Shown: positions 16,061 through 25,473, counted from the stretch's first letter. The stretch: 64,000 bases of DNA from Sphingobium jiangsuense (GCF_014196495.1 NZ_JACIDT010000014.1:1-64000); one strand, 5' to 3'. Notes: generated by a model from the letters alone, not told the origin. A program made the numbers and translations.

Positions 16061-16580
16061 CCCCTTGCGAATCTCCACGGATTTGATAGCATCCTCTTGT
16101 CAAACCCGCGAAAAAGCGGGGTGGCGAGGATGAACTGGAGGATGCGATGGAACGGGTTCATCACAGCCTTTGCCTGTGCGATTTCGGGCTGCTGTGCATG
16201 TCGAGCCTGGCGGCGTTGACGATTACCGGGATTGCCTTCGTCCTGCTGGGCTGAGGCGCTTTTCCCGTTGTAGCGGCGTATCGGCCGATTGGCCGGGGTG
16301 GCGCCGTTCGTTTGCTGGCGGTCCTCTTGTCGGGCCGCCCTCCGATTGTCTTTCTCTCTCCTTGCCGGACCCGCCATTGCGGGACTTTGCTGGAACCCTT
16401 CCCTTATGAAGACGATAGGCCGCACCGCGTGAAAGGCTGCCTTTCGCGGAGGTGAAAGCCGCGCATCATGGCATCATGGCGCCCAAGGCTCGCAATCATC
16501 GCGGGAGGTCCTATATCAGGCGATGATCGCTCCTTTCCCAAGGGCCGCGACTTTCCTTTTCGCTGTTATGGATCGCTTTC
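16061..16580. other. Intergenic region with a possible small ORF
   Basis: 520 bases between marR and the M3 peptidase. It contains a CCCGC/GCGGG hairpin near 16106-16120 without a T run and one short ORF with a good ribosome-binding site (16147-16254). Otherwise I see nothing coding. Confidence 0.6.
16147..16254 (+). CDS. Possible 35-aa single-span membrane peptide
   Basis: The ATG is preceded by GGAGG at 5-nt spacing. The peptide (MERVHHSLCLCDFGLLC...) ends with a hydrophobic stretch, LAALTITGIAFVLLG, that could span a membrane. An overlapping 29-codon ORF begins at 16130 in another frame. No family recognised. Confidence 0.3.
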   Translation: MERVHHSLCLCDFGLLCMSSLAALTITGIAFVLLG

Positions 16581-18605
16581 GTGACAAATCCCCTGCTTGA
16601 TGCCATCGCGCTGCCGCGCTTCTCCGAAATATCGCCGGACCTGATCGCCCCCGCGCTGGACGAGGCGATCCACGCCCATGAAGAGGCCGTCGCCGCCGTG
16701 ACGCAGGCGCGGCCCAGGGATTTCGCCGAGGCGTGGCTGCCGCTGGAGCGGGCCGACCGGGTGCTGGATGCGCTGTGGTCCACCGTGTCGCACCTCCACG
16801 CCGTCGCCGATACGCCGGAACTGCGCGCCGCCCATGCGGAAGGGCAGGCGCGGCTGGTCGAGAATGCGATGAAGGTCGCCCAGAATCACGATCTTTATGA
16901 GGTGCTGGACGGGCTGTCCGCGGTGCCCGGATTTGATGCCCTGCCGGAAGCGGACCGGGCCGCGGTCGCCCATGCGATCCGCGATTTCAGGCTGGCGGGC
17001 GTGGCCCTGCCGCCGGAAAAGCGGGCGCGCTTCGCGGAGATATCGGTTGAGCTGTCGGGTCTGTCCAACGACTTCGCCAGTGCCGTGCTGGACGCGACCG
17101 ATGCGTGGGAAGAGCATGTGACCGACGAGGCGCTGCTGGCTGGCATTTCGGATGCCGACAAGGCGATGTTCGCGGACGCCGCCCGCGCGCGCGATCTCGA
17201 TGGCTGGCTGGTGACGCTGCAATATCCCAGCGTCACCGCGATCCTGACCTTCGCGGAAGATCGCGGCCTGCGCGCTCGCGTCTATGAGGCGTTCAACACC
17301 CGCGCGTCCGACCGGGGGCCGCATGCCGGGCGCTTCGACAACAGCGCGCGCATCGCCCGCATCCTGGAGCTGCGGCGCGAAAGCGCGGCGCTGCTGGGAT
17401 TTGCGGGGCCGGTCGAGTGGCTGCTGGCGACCCGCATGGCGAACAGCGCGGACGAGGTGCTGCATTTCCTGCGCGATCTGGCCGCGCGCGCCAAGCCCTT
17501 TGCCGAGCGGGAAATGCGCGAACTGCGCGATTTCGCCGCCGTCGAACTGGGGCTGGAAGACCTCCAGCCCTGGGATGTCGGCTTTGCCGCCAACCGGCTG
17601 CGGCAGGCGCGCTATGCGGTGGACGAGCAGGCGATCCGCGCCTATTTCCCGGTCGATCGGGTGATGGAAGGCTGGCAGACGCTGCTTCGCCGCCTGTTCG
17701 GCATCCGCCTCGCCGAGCGCGACGATGTGCAACTCTATCACCCCGATGCCCGCTATTGTGATGTGGTGGACGAGGACGGATCGACCTTCGCGGGGCTCTA
17801 TCTCGACCTGCATGCCCGGCCCGGCAAGCGCGGCGGCGCGTGGATGGCGCAGGCCCGCCCGCGCCTGCATGACGGCGGCGTGATCGGCGTGCCGGTCGCC
17901 TATCTGGTCTGCAACTTCTCGCCCAGGGGCGGCGAGACGCCTTCGCTGCTGTCGCATGGCGACGTCACGACGCTGCTGCATGAAACGGGGCATTGCCTGC
18001 ATCATCTCTTCACCCGCGTCGACCGGCCCAGCATCGCCGGAACCAACGGCTTCGAATGGGACGCGGTGGAGCTGCCGAGCCAGCTGATGGAGGATTTCGC
18101 GTGGGATCGCGACGTGCTGACCGCCATGTCCGGCCATTACCGGACGGGCGAGGCGCTGCCCGTCGAGCAGTTCAACCGGCTGGTCGCCGCACGGCATTTC
18201 CAGTCCGGCATGTTCATCGTGCGTCAGATCGAGTTCGGCCTGTTCGACATGCTGCTGCACATGGGCACGCTGGGCGACGATCCGGTGCCGGTGATGCAGG
18301 CGGTGCGCGAAGAGGTGGCGGTGATCCATCCGCCCGAATGGAACCGCTTTTCCCACAGCTTCAGCCATATCTTCGCGGGCGGCTATGCGGCGGGCTATTA
18401 CAGCTATCTCTGGGCGGAGGTGCTGGCGGCCGACGCGTTCGAGCGGTTTGCGGAAGAAGGGCTGGTGGACCGGGCGACCGGCGACCTGCTGCGCGAGGAA
18501 ATCCTTTCGCGCGGGGCGACCCGCCCGGCGGCGGAAAGCTTCCGCGCCTTTCGCGGGCGCGACGCCGACCCGGAGGCGATGCTGCGGCGGCGCGGGTTGA
18601 TGTAG
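16581..18605 (+). CDS. M3 family zinc metallopeptidase (oligopeptidase A / Dcp type)
   Basis: Cytoplasmic peptidase that degrades short peptides, including released signal peptides. The zinc site HETGH is at residues 467-471, within TTLLHETGHCLHHLFT. The third ligand is expected in the EWDAVELPSQLMEDFAW segment. The C-terminal SHSFSHIFAGGYAAGYYSYLWAEVL is characteristic of the family. At 674 aa it is full length. The start is GTG at 16581. No signal peptide, consistent with a cytoplasmic enzyme. The split between prlC-like and dcp-like members is not certain from sequence. Confidence 0.92.
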   Translation: MTNPLLDAIALPRFSEISPDLIAPALDEAIHAHEEAVAAVTQARPRDFAEAWLPLERADRVLDALWSTVSHLHAVADTPELRAAHAEGQARLVENAMKVAQNHDLYEVLDGLSAVPGFDALPEADRAAVAHAIRDFRLAGVALPPEKRARFAEISVELSGLSNDFASAVLDATDAWEEHVTDEALLAGISDADKAMFADAARARDLDGWLVTLQYPSVTAILTFAEDRGLRARVYEAFNTRASDRGPHAGRFDNSARIARILELRRESAALLGFAGPVEWLLATRMANSADEVLHFLRDLAARAKPFAEREMRELRDFAAVELGLEDLQPWDVGFAANRLRQARYAVDEQAIRAYFPVDRVMEGWQTLLRRLFGIRLAERDDVQLYHPDARYCDVVDEDGSTFAGLYLDLHARPGKRGGAWMAQARPRLHDGGVIGVPVAYLVCNFSPRGGETPSLLSHGDVTTLLHETGHCLHHLFTRVDRPSIAGTNGFEWDAVELPSQLMEDFAWDRDVLTAMSGHYRTGEALPVEQFNRLVAARHFQSGMFIVRQIEFGLFDMLLHMGTLGDDPVPVMQAVREEVAVIHPPEWNRFSHSFSHIFAGGYAAGYYSYLWAEVLAADAFERFAEEGLVDRATGDLLREEILSRGATRPAAESFRAFRGRDADPEAMLRRRGLM

Positions 18606-18624
18606 GGCGGGGGGACGCCCGCCT

Positions 18625-19182
18625 CTATTTCCCGTGCCGGGTGAAGGCGACGAAGCCCGCGAGGAAATCCTTCAGCCGCTGACGGGTGCCCTCGTCGGTC
18701 AGGCGGCCGTCCTCATCATAAAGGTCGCCCGCGCGCGACACCATCAGCCGGCCTTCGAACCAGGGCCGGGTGCCGAGCGTCCGCAGCACCGGCAGCCAGC
18801 CGTCCTGCGCCAAGATCGTGCCGAAATTGCCCGGCGTCGCGCCCATCACCGCGACCGGCCTGCCTTTGAAGATGCGAGGTGAGTCGCTGGGCGGGCGGGA
18901 CAGCCAGTCGATCGCGTTCTTGAACGCGCCGGGGATGCCGTTATTATATTCCGGCGTCGCCAGCAGCAGCCCGTCGGCCTGCACGATCGCGGTCTTGAGC
19001 GCCGTCACCGCCGGGGGAATGCCCTCGGCTTCCTCCACATCGCCATCGTAGAGCGGTATGCCCTCTATGCCGTGCACGTGCAGGTCCACCCCGCCGGGCA
19101 CCAACTCCCTTGCTGCCTCCAGCAGACCGCGATTATAGGATGTGCGGCGCAGGCTTCCAACTATTCCGACGATCCGTGTCAT
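18625..19182 (-). CDS. NADPH-dependent FMN reductase
   Basis: A 185-residue flavodoxin-like reductase. The FMN-binding loop GSLRRTSYNRGLLEAA is near residues 8-23 and the signature ATPEYNNGIPGAFKNAIDWL at about 75-95. Relatives reduce FMN, quinones or chromate. The ATG at 19182 has a strong AAGGAG site; an upstream in-frame ATG at 19218 would overlap the pirin gene. It follows the pirin gene closely on the same strand and may be co-transcribed. Confidence 0.9.
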   Translation of the reverse strand: MTRIVGIVGSLRRTSYNRGLLEAARELVPGGVDLHVHGIEGIPLYDGDVEEAEGIPPAVTALKTAIVQADGLLLATPEYNNGIPGAFKNAIDWLSRPPSDSPRIFKGRPVAVMGATPGNFGTILAQDGWLPVLRTLGTRPWFEGRLMVSRAGDLYDEDGRLTDEGTRQRLKDFLAGFVAFTRHGK

Positions 19183-19217
19183 GGCGATATCTCCTTGAAC
19201 ATAGGGCGCGCGGGCCA

Positions 19218-20111
19218 TCAGGACATGGCGGGCGGCGAGGGCATCGGCGTATCGGGCAGCGGGATATATTCGCCGTCATCGGTATCGGGCAATTTCATGC
19301 GCCCCGCCTTCCAGTCCTCCGCCGCCTGCGCGAGCCTTTCCGTCGAGGACGAGACGAAGTTCCAGTAGAGGAAGCGTTCGCCCACCGGCTCGCCGCCCAA
19401 CAGCATCAGCGTCGATCGCTGCGCCGCGCGCACGCCGGACGCATCGGGGCCGAGGACGAGCATGGTTCCCGCGCCGAAGCGCCGCCCGTCCAGCTCGACC
19501 TCGCCCGACGCCACATAGAGCGCGCGTTCGGCATGGCCGGTCGGTATTTCCGCCGTCGCCCCGGCCTCCATGTCGAGATGGGCGTAGAAGAGCGGCGAGT
19601 GGGTGCGCGCCCCGGCGGTCAGCCCATAGGCGCTGCCCGCGATCAACTGGCCGCGCACGCCGCCCTCGCTCCATTGCGGCAGGTCGTCGCCTTCATGGTG
19701 GGAAAAGGCGGGGTCGGTTTCCTCATATTCCTTCGGCAGGGCGACCCATGCCTGGATGCCGTCGAGAAAATCCCCCTCCGCCCGCGCCTTTTCGAAGCGC
19801 TCGCTATGGGTGATGCCGCGCCCGGCGGTCATCCAGTTGACCTCGCGCGGGCGCACCGGCAGCTCGGAACCGACGCTGTCGCGATGCATCACCTCGCCCG
19901 CGAACAGGTAGGTGATGGTCGAAAGGCCGATATGCGGGTGCGGGCGCACGTCCACTTCGGCGGGGATGCCCGCGGGCAGGCCGATCGGCCCCATATGGTC
20001 GAAGAAGATGAACGGGCCGACCATCCGCCGTTTCGCGAACGGCAGCACCCGCCCGACTTCCAGCCCGCCGCCGAGGCTGCGCCGCCGCTGTTCGATTACC
20101 ATTTCGATCAT
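19218..20111 (-). CDS. Pirin family protein (paralogue 1)
   Basis: A bicupin of 297 aa. The N-terminal cupin carries the metal ligands in RPHPHIGLSTITYLFAGE and the following MHRDS and GITHSE. The C-terminal pirin domain starts near residue 170. Bacterial pirins can act as quercetin dioxygenases or as regulators of central metabolism; which applies here is unknown. The ATG at 20111 is preceded by GGAAGAAGG. A second pirin follows upstream on the same strand, separated by a palindromic repeat. Confidence 0.9.
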   Translation of the reverse strand: MIEMVIEQRRRSLGGGLEVGRVLPFAKRRMVGPFIFFDHMGPIGLPAGIPAEVDVRPHPHIGLSTITYLFAGEVMHRDSVGSELPVRPREVNWMTAGRGITHSERFEKARAEGDFLDGIQAWVALPKEYEETDPAFSHHEGDDLPQWSEGGVRGQLIAGSAYGLTAGARTHSPLFYAHLDMEAGATAEIPTGHAERALYVASGEVELDGRRFGAGTMLVLGPDASGVRAAQRSTLMLLGGEPVGERFLYWNFVSSSTERLAQAAEDWKAGRMKLPDTDDGEYIPLPDTPMPSPPAMS

Positions 20112-20251
20112 GACCGTTCCCTTCTTCCGTGAAGCCGGACCGTCCCGCCGGCCCTTATAACATGAGCGCGCGCGCTTTGGTTGCGCGCTCGCGGCCGGGC
20201 GGGAGGAAAATGCGCTATTATATCCACAGGCGGAGCGGACCTTCGCCTTTA

Positions 20252-20332
20252 TCGTCACCCCGGCACAAGTTGGGGTCATAGGGCATGGTGCGCGCCACCT
20301 CCCTGAGATGCCAGTCTGCGCTGGCATGACGC
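20252..20332. repeat. Dispersed REP-like palindromic repeat, copy 2
   Basis: Contains GTCACCCCGGCACAAGTTGG, GCGCCACCTCCCTGAG and the right end TGCCAGTCTGCGCTGGCATG followed by ACGCGATA. This is the most diverged of four copies in the window. It lies between the two pirin genes. Confidence 0.7.
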
Positions 20333-20379
20333 GATAGGATGGAGGCCCGGCCCCGCCCAAACGGAGCCGGGCCATCCCG

Positions 20380-21255
20380 TCAGGCGGCGATATGCTCGAA
20401 CCGCCCGCTATTGAAATCGTCGATCGCCTGCCGGATCTCCGCCTCGCTGTTCATCACGAAGGGACCATAGCCGACGATCGGCTCGTCGATCGGTTCCCCG
20501 GTCAGCACCAGCAGCGTGACGTCGCCATCGGCGTGGATCGATACCCCGCTGCCTTCGCGGCCGAGCAGCAGCACCTCGGCCTCGCCCACCGGCTGCGTGC
20601 CGTTGACGGTCGCATGCCCGCCCAGCACCACCAGCAAGGCGACATGGCCTTCGGGCAGTTCGGGCGTCCATTCGGCATCCCGGCGCAGGCGCGTGTCCCA
20701 GACATTGACCGGGGTGAAGGTCCGCGCCGGGCCGGTGACGCCGCCCAGTTCGCCCGCGATGATCCGCGCCGTGCCCGCGTCGCCGGGCAGGTCGACGGTC
20801 GGAATGTCGGCGGCGGCGATGCCCTGATAGCCGGCGTTCGCCATCTTGTCCTTCGCGGGCAGATTGACCCAGAGCTGCACCACGCGGAACCGCCCGCCCG
20901 TCTTTGCGAAGGCGGGGGAGTGGAATTCCTCGTGGATGATGCCGCCCGCCGCCGTCATCCACTGCACGTCGCCGGGGCCGATGATGCCGCCATTGCCCGT
21001 CGAATCCCGGTGCGCGACCTCGCCGTCATAGACGAGGGTCACGGTTTCGAAGCCGCGATGGGGATGCTGGCCGACGCCGCGCGCGGTGGTGGTCGGCGCG
21101 AAATCATGCGGCCCGGCATAATCGAGCAGCAGGAACGGGCTGATATGCGCGCCCAGGTTGTTGTAGGAAAAGAGCGTGCGGACGGGGAAGCCGTCGCCCA
21201 CCCAATGACCTTGTTCATTGCCGTACCGGCCCAAAATGGTCTTGTTCGTCATCAT
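20380..21255 (-). CDS. Pirin family protein (paralogue 2)
   Basis: A 291-residue bicupin with its metal site in GQHPHRGFETVTLVYDGE, AHRDS and GGIIHEEF. It belongs to the YhhW/YhaK side of the pirin family more than its neighbour does, and the two share only the general pirin motifs. It is divergent from a LysR regulator at 21370, which probably controls it. A short GGCCCGGC/GCCGGGCC hairpin lies just beyond its stop. Enzymatic activity such as quercetinase is possible but not shown. Confidence 0.9.
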   Translation of the reverse strand: MMTNKTILGRYGNEQGHWVGDGFPVRTLFSYNNLGAHISPFLLLDYAGPHDFAPTTTARGVGQHPHRGFETVTLVYDGEVAHRDSTGNGGIIGPGDVQWMTAAGGIIHEEFHSPAFAKTGGRFRVVQLWVNLPAKDKMANAGYQGIAAADIPTVDLPGDAGTARIIAGELGGVTGPARTFTPVNVWDTRLRRDAEWTPELPEGHVALLVVLGGHATVNGTQPVGEAEVLLLGREGSGVSIHADGDVTLLVLTGEPIDEPIVGYGPFVMNSEAEIRQAIDDFNSGRFEHIAA

Positions 21256-21369
21256 TCTGTCTCCTGGGCGGCTCTCCCGTCAGGGGCGCCGCTGTTGAGC
21301 CGAAGATAGGCGCGCAACGATGATTGCGGAAGATTGCGATATCCGACGCATCGTCCTATCCTTGCAACG

Positions 21370-22284
21370 ATGCAGGACCTGAACGACCTCGTCTATTTCG
21401 TCGCCGTCGTCGACCATGGCGGCTTTGCCGCCGCCGGGCGGGCGCTCGGCATTCAGAAGTCGAAGCTCAGCCGCCGCGTGCTCGCGCTGGAGGAGCGGCT
21501 GGGCGTGCGGCTGCTCAACCGCTCGTCGCGCCATTTCTCGGTGACGGAGATCGGGCGCGCCTATTATGAGCGCTGCCTCGCGGTGCTGGTGGAGGCTGAG
21601 GCGGCGGACCAGTTGATCGCGCAGACCCGTTCCGAACCGCGCGGCGTGGTGCGGGTGAGCTGCCCGGTGGGCCTGCTCTCCTTCCGCTTCGCCCCGCTCA
21701 TCAGCCGCTTCCTTGAGGAAAACCCGGCGGTCGAGGTGCATCTGGAGGCGACCAACCGCCGCGTGGACGTGATTGCGGAAGGGTTCGACCTCGCGATCCG
21801 CGTGCGCTTCCCCCCGCTGGAGCCGAGCGATCTCGTCATGCGGCGGCTCGATGAAAGCACGCAATGTCTGGTCGCCAGCCCTGCGCTGGTTGGGCGGCCG
21901 CTGCGGTCCCCCGCCGATCTGGCGGGCCTGCCCAGCCTCGATCAGGGGCCGTCGCGGCGGAGCCACGAATGGACGCTGCATCATGCCGACGGGCGCACGG
22001 CGGGCGTGCCCCATGCCCCGCGCCTCGTCACCGACGACATGGCGAGCCTGCGCGCGGCCGCGATCGCGGGGATCGGCATCGTCCAGCTGCCGACGATGGC
22101 GGTGTGGGAGGATATGCGGGCGGGGCGGCTGGTCGGCGTGCTGCCGGACTGGCGGCCGCGCGCGGGCATCATCCACGCGGTGTTCCCGTCGCGCCGGGGC
22201 CTGCTGCCTTCGGTGCGGGCGCTGCTCGATTTTCTGGCGCAGGGCTGCGCGGAGCAGCGCAGGCGGATGGGGGAGGATGGCTGA
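21370..22284 (+). CDS. LysR family transcriptional regulator (next to pirin)
   Basis: A 304-residue LysR regulator. The helix-turn-helix is at residues 1-60 (MQDLNDLVYFVAVVDHGGFA, then AAGRALGIQKSKLSRRVLALE). The effector domain starts near 90. The ATG at 21370 is the standard family start; an in-frame ATG at 21334 adds 12 unlikely residues. Divergent from the second pirin gene, which is its likely target, as commonly seen for pirin/LysR pairs. Confidence 0.9.
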   Translation: MQDLNDLVYFVAVVDHGGFAAAGRALGIQKSKLSRRVLALEERLGVRLLNRSSRHFSVTEIGRAYYERCLAVLVEAEAADQLIAQTRSEPRGVVRVSCPVGLLSFRFAPLISRFLEENPAVEVHLEATNRRVDVIAEGFDLAIRVRFPPLEPSDLVMRRLDESTQCLVASPALVGRPLRSPADLAGLPSLDQGPSRRSHEWTLHHADGRTAGVPHAPRLVTDDMASLRAAAIAGIGIVQLPTMAVWEDMRAGRLVGVLPDWRPRAGIIHAVFPSRRGLLPSVRALLDFLAQGCAEQRRRMGEDG

Positions 22285-22470
22285 TCCGGGGCCGATCCGG
22301 CCTGATCCGGCAATCTCTTTTTATTAGGTTGACATAATATAACGATTAAACGATAGGGCGCCCCGTTATCGGATGGCGCTCCGGCGGTCCGCATCCCGTT
22401 GCGCTGTGGGGGCTAGCAGCGGGCGATGCGGTTCCGGCGCGTCATGCCCGCCGGCATCGAGGCGCGATGG

Positions 22471-22507
22471 GGAAAAGGCCGAAGCATCGCTGCTCCGGCC
22501 TTTTCCC
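22471..22507 (-). terminator. Rho-independent terminator of cydABX
   Basis: The arms GGGAAAAGGCCGAAGCA and TGCTCCGGCCTTTTCCC form a 17-bp stem with one mismatch (G-U in one RNA strand). It lies 17 bp beyond the cydX stop on the minus strand. Confidence 0.7.
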
Positions 22508-22523
22508 TTTTGGCATCCGGCGA

Positions 22524-22634
22524 TCAGACCGTGCCGTCCTCATCCGGGTCCGAATGGAATTCGTGCCACATGCCGTTCAATATTCCGAAGCCGACCGCAA
22601 GGCCCAGCCCCAATATCCAAGAGAAATACCACAT
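22524..22634 (-). CDS. cydX: Cytochrome bd oxidase small subunit CydX
   Basis: A 36-residue membrane peptide, MWYFSWILGLGLAVGFGILN then GMWHEFHSD, matching the CydX/YbgT family (compare MWYFAWILG in E. coli). CydX is a single-span subunit that stabilises haem binding in cytochrome bd oxidase. The gene begins 18 bp after the cydB stop on the same strand and is followed by a terminator. It is short enough to be missed by automatic annotation. Confidence 0.92.
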   Translation of the reverse strand: MWYFSWILGLGLAVGFGILNGMWHEFHSDPDEDGTV

Positions 22635-22652
22635 CGAGCCGTCCCTTTCCGG

Positions 22653-23801
22653 TCAGTAGAAATCGGGGTTGCTGCCGACCTGCTCCCGCGTCACCCGACC
22701 GAACAGCACCTTGTACACCCATGCGGTGTAGAGCAGCACGACCGGCAGCAGCAGCGCCGTCGCCACCAGCATGATGAACAGCGTCACATGGCTCGACGAG
22801 GCGTTCCAGACCGTGAGGCTGGAGGCCGGATCGATCGAGCTGGGCAGGATGAACGGGAACATCGACAGGCCCACGGTCGAGATGATGCCGACCGCGCCCA
22901 GCGAGGAGCCGCCGAACGCCAGCGCCTCCTTGGCCCGGATGATGCCGAGCAGCGCCAGCGCCGGGCCGAGGAAGCCGAGGAGCGGGGCGAGGATCATCCA
23001 CGGATGGCGCGCATAATTGTCGAGCCATGCGCCGCCCACGGCGACGCTTTGGGTAAAGTGGGGGTTGGAGGGGCCATGCGGATCGACCAGCCCCTCGATG
23101 CGGAAGCCCAGCCCGCCTTTCCAGACGAACAGGCCGCCCAGCGCGAACAGCGCGATCGAGGCGATCGCCGCGATCCGGCCGAAGCGGGCGGCGCGGTCGT
23201 GCACCGGGCCGCGCTCTATCTTGATCGCGAGCCAGCTGGCGCCGTGCAGCACCAGCATCGCGACCGACAGCAGCCCGGCCAGCAGCGAGAAGGGATGGAA
23301 CAGCCCCAGCAGCGAGCCTTCGTAGAAGGCGCGCAGGTCGCCGTCGAGGCGGAAGGGGATGCCGGTCAGCACATTGCCGACCGCCACGCCGAACACCAGC
23401 GCGGGCACGAAGCCGCCGATGAACAGCGCCCAGTCCCAGCGGGCGCGCCAGACAGGGTCGGTCTTTTTCGAGCGGTATTTGAACCCCACCGGCCGCAATA
23501 TCAGCGCCGACAGCACAAGGAACATCGCGAGGTAGAAGCCGGAGAAGCTGACCGCATAGACGAAGGGCCATGCCGCGAAGATCGCCCCGCCGCCGAGGAT
23601 GAACCAGACCTGATTGCCTTCCCACGTCGCGCCGATCGAGTTGATGACCATGCGCCGTTCCGCGTCGTCCTTCGCGACGAAGGGCAGCAGCGCCGTGGTG
23701 CCGAGGTCGAAGCCGTCCGTCAGCGCGAAGCCGATCAGCAGCACGCCCAGCAGCGCCCACCAGATCAGCCGGAGGATTTCATAATCGATGGGAGGTGCCA
23801 T
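22653..23801 (-). CDS. cydB: Cytochrome bd ubiquinol oxidase subunit II
   Basis: Integral membrane subunit of the high-affinity bd-type quinol oxidase. The N-terminus (IDYEILRLIWWALLGVLLIGFALTDGFDLG, residues 5-34) and the RRMVINSIGATWEGNQVWFI segment are diagnostic. About eight or nine membrane helices fit the 382 aa. It follows cydA by 11 bp and precedes cydX. With CydA it reduces oxygen to water while oxidising quinol, important at low oxygen. Confidence 0.95.
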   Translation of the reverse strand: MAPPIDYEILRLIWWALLGVLLIGFALTDGFDLGTTALLPFVAKDDAERRMVINSIGATWEGNQVWFILGGGAIFAAWPFVYAVSFSGFYLAMFLVLSALILRPVGFKYRSKKTDPVWRARWDWALFIGGFVPALVFGVAVGNVLTGIPFRLDGDLRAFYEGSLLGLFHPFSLLAGLLSVAMLVLHGASWLAIKIERGPVHDRAARFGRIAAIASIALFALGGLFVWKGGLGFRIEGLVDPHGPSNPHFTQSVAVGGAWLDNYARHPWMILAPLLGFLGPALALLGIIRAKEALAFGGSSLGAVGIISTVGLSMFPFILPSSIDPASSLTVWNASSSHVTLFIMLVATALLLPVVLLYTAWVYKVLFGRVTREQVGSNPDFY

Positions 23802-23812
23802 GATGTCACTCC

Positions 23813-25384
23813 TTATTCAGCGGGCAGCGGCGCATAGCCTTCGTCCGGGCCTTCCCCGGCGGGGATCTCATGCTCTTCCACCGGCCCCTTGCGGATCGCC
23901 GCCAGCATCAGCCGCACCTCGATCACCGCCAGCGCGCCATAGAGGATGGTGAAGCCCGCGATCGTCGTCCAGATCTGCGCCACGGTCAGGCTGGACGCGC
24001 CGAGGAAGGTCGGCAGCACGCCGTCGATCGCCCAGGGCTGACGGCCGATTTCCGCGAGCAGCCAGCCGAACTCGATCGCCACCCAGGGCAGCGGGATCAC
24101 CCACAGCGCCGTCTTGAGGAACGGGCGGGAATCGAAGCGGCGGACGGTGGCGAGGAAGAAGGCGACGCCGAAAAAGGCGATGAAGAAGAAGCCCAGCCCC
24201 GCCATCACGCGGAAGATCCAGAACATCACCGGCACATTGGGCACGGTGTCCCACGCCGCCTGCGCGATCTGCTCCGGCGTCGCGGTGCGGGGATCCTCGA
24301 CATAGCGCTTGAGCAGCAGCGCATGGCCGAGGTCGGACTTGTGCCGCTCGAACTGCTCGCGCGCGGCCATGTCGTTGCGGTCCATCTTCAGCTTCTCGAC
24401 TGCGTCATAGGCCTCGATGCCGCTGACGATATGCACGCCCGCCTTCTGCACCAGCTCCTCTATGCCGGTCACCTCGCCGGTGAGGCTGCGGGTGGAGATG
24501 AGGCCCAGCAGATAGGGCAGCTTTATCTCGAAATGGGTGGTGCGGTCGGCGACGCTGGGGAAGCCGATGACGGTGATCCCGGCGGGGGCCGGTTCGGTGT
24601 GCCACATTGCCTCCAGCGCGGCGAGCTTCATCTTCTGGTTGTCGGTCAGCGCATAGCCGCTCTCGTCGCCCAGCACGACCACCGACAGCGAGGAGGCGAG
24701 GCCGAAGGCCGCCGCCACGGTGAAGCTGCGCTTCGCCACCGCCGTCCACTTGCCGCGCAGCAGATACCAGGAGGAGATGCCGAGCACGAACACCGACGCG
24801 CAGACATAGCCCGCGCTGACGGTATGGACGAACTTGGCCTGCGCGACGGGGTTGAAGAGCACCGCCATGAAGTCGTTGACTTCCATGCGCATGGTTTCCG
24901 GGTTGAACCGCGAGCCGACCGGATGCTGCATCCAGCCGTTGGCGACGAGGATCCACAGCGCGGAAAGATTGGTCCCCAGCGCGACCATGAAGGTGACGAG
25001 AAGATGCACGGGTTTGGAAAGCTTGTCCCAGCCGAAGAACATCAGGCCGACGAAAGTCGCTTCAAGGAAAAAGGCCATAAGGCCTTCAATGGCCAGCGGC
25101 GCGCCGAAAATATCGCCGACATAATGCGAATAATAGGACCAGTTCATGCCGAACTGGAATTCCATGGTGATGCCGGTGGCGACGCCCAGGGCGAAGTTGA
25201 TGCCGAACAGCTTGCCCCAAAAACGCGTGATGGTGCGCCATATCTCGCGGCCCGTCATCACATAGATGCTTTCCATTATGACAAGCAGAAAGGAAAGCCC
25301 AAGTGTCAGCGGTACGAAGAGAAAATGATAAAGCGCCGTCAGCGCGAATTGCAGCCGGGAAAGTTCAATGACGGCCATGTCCAT
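23813..25384 (-). CDS. cydA: Cytochrome bd ubiquinol oxidase subunit I
   Basis: Haem-bearing subunit of the bd oxidase (523 aa). The haem b595/d ligand His lies in ALYHFLFVPLTLGLSFLL (about residues 17-34). The quinol-binding loop has the KLAALEAMWHTEP segment (K-x2-A-x-E-x2-W pattern), and EIGRQPWAIDGVLPT near residue 440 is strongly conserved. The Q loop looks short. It is divergent from cydD across 89 bp, so the oxidase and its assembly exporter share a promoter region, plausibly under redox or oxygen control. Confidence 0.95.
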   Translation of the reverse strand: MDMAVIELSRLQFALTALYHFLFVPLTLGLSFLLVIMESIYVMTGREIWRTITRFWGKLFGINFALGVATGITMEFQFGMNWSYYSHYVGDIFGAPLAIEGLMAFFLEATFVGLMFFGWDKLSKPVHLLVTFMVALGTNLSALWILVANGWMQHPVGSRFNPETMRMEVNDFMAVLFNPVAQAKFVHTVSAGYVCASVFVLGISSWYLLRGKWTAVAKRSFTVAAAFGLASSLSVVVLGDESGYALTDNQKMKLAALEAMWHTEPAPAGITVIGFPSVADRTTHFEIKLPYLLGLISTRSLTGEVTGIEELVQKAGVHIVSGIEAYDAVEKLKMDRNDMAAREQFERHKSDLGHALLLKRYVEDPRTATPEQIAQAAWDTVPNVPVMFWIFRVMAGLGFFFIAFFGVAFFLATVRRFDSRPFLKTALWVIPLPWVAIEFGWLLAEIGRQPWAIDGVLPTFLGASSLTVAQIWTTIAGFTILYGALAVIEVRLMLAAIRKGPVEEHEIPAGEGPDEGYAPLPAE

Positions 25385-25473
25385 GATAAGGCCCCCGTTC
25401 GTTGCGACCGGAGCTTATAGCTCCTTGAGTCGGTTGCAAATCTAGCGGTTGTTCTTTACTCCTGCCGGGGAAT

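Noticed and set aside
22467..25420. Long plus-strand frames opposite cydB and cydA
   Set aside because: Antisense to well conserved oxidase subunits and without motifs.
25425..25439. FNR-like site TTGAG...TGCAA between cydA and cydD
   Set aside because: Half-sites and spacing do not fit TTGAT-N4-ATCAA; too weak to claim although FNR control would be plausible.
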